Origin: Mesoplasma seiffertii ATCC 49495
Lineage (GTDB): Bacteria; Bacillota_I; Bacilli_A; Mycoplasmatales; Mycoplasmataceae
Assembly: GCF_000518725.1 (NCBI RefSeq)
Contig: NZ_JAED01000011.1
Coordinates: 1 to 36,410, forward strand
Direction: 5' to 3'
DNA: 36,410 nt
In this document: piece by piece, positions 16,276 to 25,534 of the stretch
Layout: the number at the start of each line of letters is the position of its first letter
Numbering within the stretch: position 1 is the stretch's first letter
Position numbers and translations under genes: made by a program
Notes under the pieces: generated by a model
Database searches by the model: none
The model's input: only the letters and a program-made list of their open reading frames with translations
Told to the model about the DNA's origin: nothing

Positions 16276-17427
16276 TTAGCTTTTAAAAACAGTGCAACCT
16301 TCAACAATCGTTCTTTTAACTTTCAAGTCTTTATCTAAAATAACAATATCGGCAAGCTTATTTTTAGCTAAACTGCCCGTCTCAGCAAAAATATTTAATT
16401 GTTTAGCAATATTTATTGAAGTCATTTTAATTAATTCTGTCATTGGAATATTTGCAATTTCTTTAAAAGTTCTAACATTATGATCATATGTTGCACCTGC
16501 TCCTGCAAGTGAACCATTTGAAATTAATCTAACTTCAATACCTTTTTTAATTACATCCAAATTCCCAATTTTATATTCACCATCTTTTAACCCTTTGGCA
16601 TTCATTGAATCTGTAATGATGCAAATGCCATCCGCTGTTTTTACTTTATAAATTAATTTCAGTATTTCAGGCTTTAAGTGTATGCCATCAGAAATTACTT
16701 CGGCAATTACATCATCATTAATTAAAGTCGCTGTCGCAAGTCCCGGTCTATGTTGATCAACACCGCTCATCCCATTAAATAAATGCGTTACATGCTTTGC
16801 GCCTAAAAGTCGATCTTTTTCAAACTCTGCAGCTATTAAATCGGTATGTCCTACTGATGGAAGAATATTATTTTTAACTAAATAAGTCGTGTAATCCCCA
16901 TTTTGTAAATCCGCAGCATAGGTAACTATTTTTATATTTCCTCCACATAAATCATTTCACTTTTTGGTAAGTTCAATATTTGGTAGCATTAAAAATTTAG
17001 CATCATGTGCCCCTTTTCTTTCTGGAGATATGAATGGACCTTCCATATGAGCCCCCAAACATTTAGCACCGACATGATTACCGTTCTTCATAAACTTACC
17101 AAACTCAGCGTAGTATTTAAGATTATCTTCTAACGAATTTGTGACTGAAGCTTGAATATATTTAGTAATCCCCTCTTGAGCAACACTTTGAGCAAAAGTT
17201 TCAAAACGGTGTTCATTTCCCGTTTCAAAATCCACACCATAACCACCATGAACGTGACAGTCAATAAACCCTGGTAAGACTCAATTCCCTTCAGCATCGA
17301 TAATTTCTTCGTCAATAACATCAATCCTAGAATTTGTAATATCAACTATTTTATTATCTTTAATTAAAATTGTTCCGTTTTCAATTATGGCATTTTCTAA
17401 TACAAGTTTCCCATTTTTAATAATCAT
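16276..17427 (-). CDS. nagA: N-acetylglucosamine-6-phosphate deacetylase
   Basis: 383 residues, amidohydrolase superfamily. It removes acetate from N-acetylhexosamine 6-phosphate. Motifs in order: PGFIDCHVHGGYGVDFE (metal His pair), LGAHMEGPFISPERKGAHD (metal Glu), SVGHTDLIAAEF, AKHVTHLFNGMSGVDQHRPG (metal His residues), ISDGIHLKP, and IITDSMNAKG (catalytic Asp). The start ATG 17427 follows AAGGAGA. It opens the nagA-rpiR unit. In aga-type pathways the homologue AgaA handles N-acetylgalactosamine 6-phosphate, so either sugar is possible. The next step would be AgaS, encoded 3 kb downstream. Confidence 0.94.
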
Positions 17428-17447
17428 GTTCGTCTCCTTACGAATTT

Positions 17448-17456
17448 ATTATAACA
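17448..17456 (-). promoter_or_regulatory. nagA extended -10
   Basis: Minus-strand TGT-TATAAT, 21 bp upstream of the nagA ATG. No operator pair of the agaS/aldolase type is present here. Confidence 0.45.
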
Positions 17457-17462
17457 ATTCAT

Positions 17463-17669
17463 ATTTTTATTTTTATTACAGCTTATTGGGCCAAAGTATT
17501 TGAATTTCCTAACAACGGAGCAAAATGACTATGGAAGCAATACATAAACTGCTCTTTAATAACTCTAAATATTGCTAAGACATAACTTTCTCAACTTTTA
17601 AAGGCTTTTAAAAACTTATGAATTTAATCCTGACAATGTAATTCTATCATTATGAGAGTAAATCTTTTC
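17463..17669 (-). pseudogene. Decayed relic resembling the C-terminal domain of an RpiR regulator
   Basis: One minus-strand frame, broken by several TAA/TAG codons, reads EKIYSHNDRITLSGLNS, later AVYVLLP, and RKFKYFGPIS. This follows the order of an RpiR-type SIS domain: the ISLSGLN ligand loop (identical LSGLN in the live rpiR at 15455-16264), a D/AYVLLP strand, and an F-x-x-GPIS segment. It looks like a dead paralogue or old copy left upstream of nagA. The match is short and by eye. The remainder of 17670-17812 shows no gene. Confidence 0.35.
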
Positions 17670-17812
17670 TCTAACCGATATTATCTTTCATATTGCTAAA
17701 ACTTATATTAAACAAGCACATGCATTTATGCTTAATCTTAGTGATTAATTAGCGTTATTGAAAAGGGACTTTGATTTTTACTACTAATAGATATCGTTTG
17801 AAATCAAAAAAA

Positions 17813-17830
17813 ACACCAGCTTCCTGGTGT
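17813..17830 (-). terminator. Terminator of lemA
   Basis: Perfect 7-bp stem ACACCAG with CTGGTGT, 4-nt loop, eight T's following on the minus strand; 31 bp past the lemA stop. Confidence 0.85.
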
Positions 17831-17861
17831 CATGATTTTTATAGTTATATCAATAAACTTC

Positions 17862-18524
17862 TTAAAAGAAAGTTTCTCTTGAGCGTTCTTTCATTTCAGC
17901 TGAAGTAATGAACGGAATTCTTGTTGTGTATCCTTTTTTAGCTGCAACAATTTTATATGAAGGTCAAGTATTAACTTTTTCATTTCAAGTTGTTACTAAA
18001 TCATTATAGTTAGTTCTAGCTGCAGTAATTTCTCTTTGTAAATAACTATTTTGTTGCATTGCATTCATAATAGTATCTTGAGATTTTAATTGAGGGTAAT
18101 TTTCAAAAGCTAAGTTAATGTTTCTTTGGTTAACATCTAGTTGTTTTGAAAGTTCATTTCTTTCAGCATCAGAATGATTTCCTGAACGTTGTTTAGCAAT
18201 TTCAATAAATGTTGACTTATCCAAATCAACTGAGCGATTAACTAGGTTAACCACGTCACTTAAAATAATTACTTTTTGCTCCATAATTGAATCAATTTCT
18301 GAAGCTGCTCCATTGATACGTTGTTGCAATTGGCTTAAATAGTTTCTTGCCTTAACTTTTTTCATTAAGAAAATTAATCCCGGAATTATAAATAATACTC
18401 ATAAAACAATCTCAAATATTAATGATCCTGTTCCAACTTCCATTTTAAGTTGTTTATTAATAACATTAATTTCACGTCCCTCTTGATTAGTAGGACCTGT
18501 TAATTCATCTAATTCATTTGCCAT
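17862..18524 (-). CDS. lemA: LemA family membrane protein
   Basis: 220 residues. After a short polar start (MANELDELTGPTNQEGREIN) there is one membrane span at about residues 39-58 (ILW-type segment SLIFEIVLWVLFIIPGLIFL). A long helical domain follows, with the LemA pattern NYLSQLQQRINGAASEIDSI, NYPQLKSQDTIMNAMQQ and YLQREITAARTNYNDLV. The LemA core usually places short N-termini outside; here the 35-residue N-terminal tail is longer than usual. Function of the family is poorly known. It follows the DUF3137-like gene by 47 bp; LemA and DUF3137 genes are frequent neighbours, which supports a joint membrane function. Confidence 0.88.
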
Positions 18525-18571
18525 ATAGTTTCTTCTCCTTTTAAATGTTATCTTGATTATACAATTATTTA

Positions 18572-20428
18572 TTAAGACTTAAATGTCTTATTAAAGTAAT
18601 CATAAATATTTTCGCTATTATCGTCAGTTTTAATTACTGAAATGCGTTTGTTGTATATTTTAATATCTTCTCGTCTAATGTTATATTGTTCATTTGCTTG
18701 CTGTTGATCATTGTCAAGAATTTTAATGTATTCACTACGTTTTAAATCTGGCATTGTTTGAAGAACAATATTTTTAACTGTTGAAACTGGAATATATTCA
18801 ATTCATGGAACGGGAACATTATGAATGAAACCATCTCTTCCCATCATTGGAATATAGTCAACTCGATTATGAGCTTCATAACCACTAACATATGCTTCAA
18901 TTTCCTGACCATTCTGGTTTGAGTCAATAACCTGAGTTTTAATAATTACACTCGTGTCACTTGCAATTGCTCGTTTAAGTTCACTGTCATGACCATTTGC
19001 TAAAATTTCTAATTCTCAGCTAGACATTTGATCACTAAACTTAAACGCATATTTATCATCAATTGCTAGTTGTTGATACAATGGCACTGCTAATAGTGGT
19101 GCCAAAGCAAAGTACACATCTTTAAAATATTGATTATTAAAATCAATAAAGGTTTTTTTAGTATATTCATAATCATAAGAAACATAACGATTTGGATAAA
19201 TTGCCAAATCTTTTTCCAAGATTGGACTAAATAGATAATTTAAATTTCCCACTTTATTTCAAGAAAAGTGATCTCCATAAGCATGATCAGAATTTTTAAT
19301 TAAGTTAAGCACTTGTTGTTGGGCTAAAGCAGTAAATAATAATCGGAATTGAATTTCATGATTACGGTCTAGTGCATTAAACATTACTTCAAATTCCTTA
19401 TTAGCCATAACATTGAAATTTGATCCCTTCAATGATGCTGAAGCCGCAGCCTTATCAATTTTTTTAGCATGTTTTTCAATAAACTTCTGATAACTCTTAT
19501 TGTCTTCTGAATTAACTTTTTTATTTGGCGTTCTTGAGAAATTTAATTTGGGTGCAGCATCATTGGCAAAAATTAATTGACTTTCAACATTGTAATTTGG
19601 GTAAGGTTTAACAACCGAAGCTACCAACGTTTGCGTTCTTAATTGGGAAACCATTTTTCCCTCTGAATTACGAACTCATACTGTGTAAGTAATTACTAAT
19701 GTTCCCTTATAAGTTTTGCCAATGATTTCTCTTGCCAAAGTTTTTAAAATTAAAAACGGGTTATCTCCAATTGTTCCTGATTGCGCTAAAATTACGCTTG
19801 TGTCTGGATCAGCAGCATAATCTTCAACACCACGATTAAGAAATTGTTGTAAGCGGTTAGTTGTCAAATAACCATCAAATGCAATTGAGGGTAAAGTTTT
19901 ATTAAAAATTTTAGCAGTATCATCATATTCAAACAAAGCATTTAAATTATACATTTGTTTTCAAGCTTCATTTTCAAGTTCTTGTCTTTGACTTTCAAGT
20001 TTTTCGCGTTGAAGATTATTGTCGTAAATTCTAGGATTAATTTTCTTTTTAATTATGCTTCAAAATCCTAAAATACTAATCAGTGCTAGCGCACTCCCTG
20101 CAATAACTCCCGCAATTAATCCGGGTGCTCAAGTGGTACGATTTACAACTCCCAAGACAATTCCGACAATTCCCCCAATTAGTAGGAGAATATTTAATAC
20201 TGTTAACAATGTTTTTTGGGTACGTAGTTTAGCAGTCTTACGTTCAATTTGCGAAATGCTTTCAATTAGTTTGTTAATTTTATCAACAGTTTGACGATTA
20301 GCTTCGATATCAACTTGGGATATCTTTACCAAGTTATCAAAGTAGTCTTTAGTATTATTGTCTGCTTGTTGTTGATATTGAGATCGGTAAGATTTAACAG
20401 GATCTTCGATTTCTTGATATTTACTCAT
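18572..20428 (-). CDS. Large membrane protein, DUF3137-like, LemA partner
   Basis: 618 residues. Residues 1-75 are polar and probably coiled coil. Two membrane spans follow at about 76-95 (LTVLNILLLIGGIVGIVLGV) and 103-124 (GLIAGVIAGSALALISILGF). The remainder is a large soluble region. Around residue 360 FNVMANKEFEVMFNAL, followed by an R-L-L-F-T-A-L strand, follows the DUF3137 pattern of an F/Y-rich element and a 'RYLLTP' strand. Two N-terminal spans and the lemA neighbour also fit that family, though the protein is longer than typical. The frame crosses many TGA Trp codons. Start ATG 20428 has AGGTGA. The assignment rests on pattern and context and should be tested by profile search. Confidence 0.65.
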
Positions 20429-20507
20429 GGCTCACCTATTTCCTTGCTATTATAAATATTTTACTTGATAAGATTTAAAAATTTTACTAAGATTTAAAAA
20501 CAAAAAA

Positions 20508-20528
20508 AATTAAACACAAGGTTTAACT
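20508..20528 (-). terminator. Terminator of the pst-phoU operon
   Basis: Minus strand AGTTAAAC, 5-nt loop, GTTTAATT (8 pairs, one G-U) then T's; 22 bp past the phoU stop. Confidence 0.7.
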
Positions 20529-20549
20529 TTTTTAAATTTTTATTAGCGA

Positions 20550-21260
20550 CTATTTTTCCAAGATAGCTGTAAAACTCATTTGTTCTTCAATCAATTCTTG
20601 AATTTGTGAAGCATCTTCAAATTTTCCGGTTCTTACAAAAGTTACAATTTCTTGAACATTTAAGAGATGATCTCCAGCACGTTCCAAGTTTTTAACTTGC
20701 TTCATCGCTTCTCCAATTTCTTCAGCTTCCTCATTAGTTTCAACTTTACGTAAAGTTTTAATTAAATACTTATAAACTTCTTTAAACTCATTGTTTAATG
20801 ATTGTTCTAATTCATATACAACTCGTGCATTATCAACTGAATAAGCTTCAAAGATTGCTGAAATTGCATCTAGCATATCAATAATAATTTGAAACATTTT
20901 AACAATTGAGTTGGTATACTTTTTAGTTGGTTTATATTGAACATAAAACTTGGTAATTTTTTTAGCGTAATCAGCAATTCGCTCAATTTCACGAGAAATT
21001 AAAATTCCCCCAACTGCTAATCGTAAATCTTTTGCTACTAATTGTTGTTTAGCAATTTTTCATAACGCTGTTGATGTAAATTCATTTTGCATGTTATCAA
21101 TAATTTTGTCATGATCTAAAATCATTTCAGCTGAGTTTGGATCTCCACTTTTGATAACTTCAAAAGCTTCGGCATATTGGACTTTAGTTTCTAAAATCAT
21201 ATCTTCAATACTGTCTTTTAACTGCTTCAAATCACGGTCTAATATTTTATTATATGACAT
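20550..21260 (-). CDS. phoU: Phosphate signalling/uptake regulator PhoU
   Basis: 236 residues, wholly helical. It contains the two repeated three-helix bundles of PhoU; metal-binding E/D-x-x-x-D stretches are seen as SREIERIADYAKKI in the first half and KNLERAGDHLLNVQE in the second. PhoU restrains the Pst transporter and, where present, phosphate signalling. The ATG follows AGGAGG that overlaps the pstB stop, 11 bp apart, so it is the last gene of pstS-pstCA-pstB-phoU. No PhoR/PhoB is in the window, so here it probably acts directly on the transporter. Confidence 0.93.
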
Positions 21261-21271
21261 ATAAACTCCTC

Positions 21272-22117
21272 CTATCCATATCTTCCTGAAATATAATCTT
21301 CGGTTCTTTCATCTTTGGGGTTAGTGAACAAACGCTTAGTTGTTGAATACTCAACTAACTCTCCTTTTAAGAAATAACCTGTCATGTCACTAATTCTTGT
21401 TGCTTGTTGCAATGAATGAGTTACCATAACAATAGTATATTCTTTTTTAAGTTCTAATACCAATTCTTCAACCTTTAATGTTGCAATTGGGTCTAATGCT
21501 GATGTTGGTTCATCCATTAATAAAATTTTGGGATGCATTGCGATTGCTCGAGCAATACACAAACGTTGTTGTTGCCCACCACTTAATCCTAGTGCTGGTG
21601 AACTCAAAATATCTTTAACTTCATCTCAAAGCGCTGCTTTTGTTAGCGAGTCTTCAACAATTTGATCAAGCATTTTTTTGTTACGAACTCCTTGAGTTTT
21701 TGGCCCATAAGCAATATTTTCATAAATTGATAATGGGAACGGATTTGCTTTTTGAAAAACCATTCCAACTTCAGTTCTCAACTTTGCAACATCGATTCCT
21801 GGTTCATAAATATCTTGATCAAAAACTTTGATTTCACCACTAATCATTGAACCATCAACTAAATCATTCATTCGATTAATTGAACGGAGTAATGTTGACT
21901 TTCCGCACCCTGATGGTCCAATAAAAGTTGTAATTGAGTTTTCTTTAATATTCATATTAATATTAAACAATGCTTGTTTTTTTCCTTTATTGTAAAAGAA
22001 ATTAAAATCCTTAACTTTAATGACATCTTCTCGCTTTGATAAGGCAATTGGACGTTTTTTTTCTGGAGTTGGTACTACTAAAGTTTGATCTAGCATTTCT
22101 GTAGCATTATCTTTCAT
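21272..22117 (-). CDS. pstB: Phosphate ABC transporter ATP-binding protein
   Basis: 281 residues with an extra ~30-residue N-terminal tail. Walker [22 protein letters not shown]-loop [20 protein letters not shown], signature [16 protein letters not shown], Walker [14 protein letters not shown], switch His in [14 protein letters not shown]. The [14 protein letters not shown] segment is diagnostic of PstB. One TGA Trp (ALWDEV) joins the two parts. Its ATG overlaps the TAA of pstCA by one base (TAATG), implying translational coupling. Confidence 0.96.
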
Positions 22118-24234
22118 TACGATTTGTCTCCCTTTTTCAATTTTTTATAAGCTTTTCGACGTGTCTTTCACTTACTTCATTTTTGTTTAATCACATTTGG
22201 TTTAAGGCGATTACTAAACACTATGTATACAGCTTTAACTTTATTAAACTTGCGTTTAAATGATACTTTGTAATCATAATGCTTAATTGCTGAAATCTGC
22301 CCACGTATAATGATTATTAATGGCGTTCTTTTTGCTCCTGTTACTAAAGCTGAAATTCGACCACTAGTAAAATTCAATGTTAGTACTAAAACAATTGTCA
22401 TTAATGACATTAAATAAGCAATTGCCTCTCCCCGACCTGGTCCAGCTTCAGCTGACAACATATAGATTCCTGTAGTTAAAGTTGCTCCGCTTGATAAGAA
22501 TCCTTCAGTTGGCATTTGCATTGCGGTTCCTAAAGTTAGATACACTGGTGCTGATTCTCCAATGATTCTTGCCATTGCCAATATTGTTCCGGTAATAATA
22601 CCTTCCATTGCATTTGGTAAAACAATTTTAAATAATCGCTTAACTTTTGACATTCCTAAAGCTGCTCCAGCTTCACGATATGACGGAGGAACTGATGTTA
22701 AAGCATCTTCAAAGTTAGAAATTAGCATCGGTAAAACAACAATTGTCATCGTCAAAGCTGCTGCTAAAATACTAAACGGAATTTTCATTCAAACAATGAA
22801 TACCGATAGTCCAAAAATCCCAAATACAATCGATGGAGTAGATGCCAATAATCCAATTGAAAATCTTAGAACTTTAACAACTTTAGAACTTGAACGTGAA
22901 TACTCTGATAAATAAATCGCGGTCCCTAATGCTAAAGGAACTGCAAATACTAACGTTGCAATAATTAGCATAACAGTTGTTAACAAGGCTGCAAAAATTC
23001 CTGCTTGGCCGTTAATTGACACAAAGGCATCAGCATAAACTAACCCACTTAGTCCACGAATGGCCACTGTTCCTAAAATTCAAAATGTAAACGAAATCAC
23101 TAATGCGGTTGAAATTCACATTGCTACCATTAATGATCCAGAATAAAGTTTTTTACACATTTTATTTTCTGACCTGTTGTTAACAATTTCAATTAGCTCA
23201 TATGAAGAATACTTACGATAATTACGGGCAACTTTTGAAACTCTTCCGGCTGCAACCATTTTTTCTTCTTGTTTTGCACGACGACTACGTTTTCAATTAT
23301 CAATATTTGAGATTACCAAAATTGATAAGTTAATTATGAAAACTAATATGAATAAGAATAATCCAATTGCATACAATGCAGCTTCATGAAGTTGACCTTT
23401 GTTTTCTAGCATTTCCAACCCAATAGTTGCTGCTAGTGTTCTAATTGATGAGAATAAAAATCCACTAATTCCTTCAGTAGTATTAAAACCACCAGTTGAA
23501 TTACCAGCAATCATCATAATTGCCATGGTTTCTCCAATTACTCGGCTCATTCCCATGATGATTGCCGAAATAATTTTTGCTCAAGCAGATTTTCTAACAA
23601 TTGAAAAAGTTGTTTTTTCTTTTGATATTCCCAATCCTAAAGACCCAAAACGGTATCCTTCAGGAACAGCTTGAACAGCATTATAACTTAAGCTGACCAT
23701 TGTTGGAATTGCCATAAAGGCCATGGTTAATCCTGCGACCATTAAATTATCATTTGAAGGTGCTCCCATCAAACGGAAGAGTGCTCCTACATGTTCTCTA
23801 GCAAATAATCCAAATACTACTGAAGGAATTCCTGCTAGTAATTTAACAATTGTCATTACAGTTTTTTGATGTTTTTTCGACAAGTATTCTGAAATAAACA
23901 ATGTTGAAAAAATTGTAATCGGAATTGCAAATACCATTGCTACTAAAAGCAACATGATTGTCATTGCAATAATCGTTCCAATTCCAAAAATATTATTTTC
24001 AGGATCTCATTTCCCTTTAAAAATAAAATCTCAAAAACTCGTATTTTCAAATAGCTTTGATGACTTTAAAGCCACAAAAACCACTAATATTAATAAAATA
24101 ATTGCAACAACTGCGGTGAAAGTGTAGACAAATGTTTGTGTTACTTTACCAGCAAATGGAGTTTTTGTACGAGGGTTTTTGCGCTTTCCTGAAATCGAGA
24201 GATTATTATCAGGGAGTTTCGTTGTTTCCGTCAT
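22117..24234 (-). CDS. pstA: Fused phosphate ABC transporter permease PstC-PstA
   Basis: 705 residues, about twice one permease. The N-terminal half (to ~residue 310) has six or so spans and a PstC-type coupling loop ([19 protein letters not shown], then [14 protein letters not shown]). A basic linker follows ([20 protein letters not shown] and on to ~360). The C-terminal half is PstA-type, with [20 protein letters not shown] and [15 protein letters not shown]. No stop or restart lies between, so one chain makes both halves of the channel. Fused PstCA is known in mycoplasmas (M. genitalium MG411 is of this size). Four TGA codons are read as Trp. Start ATG 24234; 25 bp after pstS. Confidence 0.93.
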
Positions 24235-24259
24235 TCTGTCCTCTTTCTATGAAAACGAT

Positions 24260-25444
24260 TTAATTTTTTTCATTCAGTAATACGTTTTCATTTTGTTTAA
24301 TCGGTTGGGCATTTAATACCTTAATTAAATATTCATGTTCATAAATGTCTTCAACATCTTTTGAATTTGACATTCAGTACATAAAGTTAGTGATTGTTTT
24401 TAATTCTAATTCTTGATAAGAACTTTTAAACAAACCAATAAATGGGCGGTATAAAGGATAGTTTTCTCAGTTATTTTGATTAATATCAGCAATGTTATAT
24501 TCGACACCATCTTTATTAATTATTACCGTTTTTAAATTTGAAAACTTTTTGTAATCACGAGTATTAATTGCATAGTTCATTGATAAGTATCCAAATGATC
24601 CTGCCGAATAGTTAATTTGTGAAAAAATTGCCCCATTTGAATTATATGCATGTGACGCCATTCCTGGAGTTACTTGATTATTAGTAATTGTTTGAAATGA
24701 TGACCGTGTTCCTGAACCTGGAGTAGTTGTATACGGAATAATTCTTTTTGTTGAAACATTTGCTGCTTTAGCTTTTAAAGTTTCATCTTCTCCAGCTAAA
24801 ATATATGCTAGTTCTTGTCATGTACACAAAGTATTTGGTGATTCATTTTCATAAATTCGCTTCAATATTTCAATTGCCTGTGAATCAAGTTTTGGCAAAG
24901 TCTCATCTTGGTGTCCTTCAAGAACTTTCGGTGAAGCAATTGCAAATTCCAGTTTTTGAACAAATGGTTCAAAATTTAAACCTTTGATATTATAGATAAA
25001 CACAATTGAATCCCTAGCAAAAGTTACGTAATGCATATTTTCCTTATCATTAGATTTACTTTCGCGACTTTCAACTATGTAGTTATAATAGCCATCTTGG
25101 GTTTTATCAGTTTGCTGCTCATTTAAGAAGAATTCCAAATTATCATTGATCAAATTGTATTCTTCGAAAGTATTATCAGTTGATGGAACTGCTTTTGAAA
25201 TAAATCCTGCCTTATAAACTCCATTTTTAACGTTTTTAATTCCTGAACCAGATCCAGTAGAACTATACGAAAACTTTGTCTTATTATTCTTTTTATAATT
25301 ATTAGTTAGTCGTTGCATTAGCGGGTCAACTGAAGCTGAGCCCCCAATACTAATTGAGTTGCTTGGTGCTACAAATGTCCAGACTCATAATCCAATAATT
25401 GCACTTAAAAAAGCGACAATCACTAAAAATATTTTCTTACTCAT
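24260..25444 (-). CDS. pstS: Phosphate-binding protein PstS, membrane-anchored
   Basis: 394 residues. Residues 5-24 form one hydrophobic span (IFLVIVAFLSAIIGLWVWTF), and there is no lipobox Cys, so it is probably an uncleaved anchor. The extracellular part has the PstS phosphate-site motifs: ISIGGSASVDPLMQRL, SYSSTGSGSGIKNV, VTFARDSIVFIYN and YTTTPGSGTRSSFQ. Binds inorganic phosphate and delivers it to PstCA. Start ATG 25444 has AGGAGA upstream. First gene of the pst operon. In many mollicutes the sugar- and ion-binding proteins are lipoproteins; the membrane anchor here is a variant solution. Confidence 0.88.
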
Positions 25445-25474
25445 GTCTGATCTCCTGTAATTTCATACTTGTTT

Positions 25475-25505
25475 ATTATATCAAAAATATAAATTTTATA
25501 CCCAA
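25475..25505 (-). promoter_or_regulatory. pst operon promoter
   Basis: Minus strand TTGGGT (25500-25505), 19 bp, TATAAT (25475-25480), 31 bp upstream of the pstS ATG and directly after the smc terminator. No Pho-box-like direct repeats are seen. Confidence 0.5.
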
Positions 25506-25516
25506 AAAAAATGAAA

Positions 25517-25534
25517 ACTAAGCAATTGCTTAGT
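25517..25534 (-). terminator. smc terminator
   Basis: Perfect palindrome with a 7-bp stem (ACTAAGC / GCTTAGT) and AATT loop; on the minus strand a T-rich stretch follows. The smc TAA (25530-25532) lies inside the stem. Confidence 0.8.

Noticed and set aside
17130..17345. Second minus-strand frame inside nagA
   Set aside because: Overlaps the conserved NagA metal-binding region in another frame; no ribosome site or known motif.
17488..17500. TACTTTGG core resembling half of the RpiR operator upstream of nagA
   Set aside because: The palindrome is not complete and there is no partner at 19 bp. The bases are explained by the rpiR-like relic.
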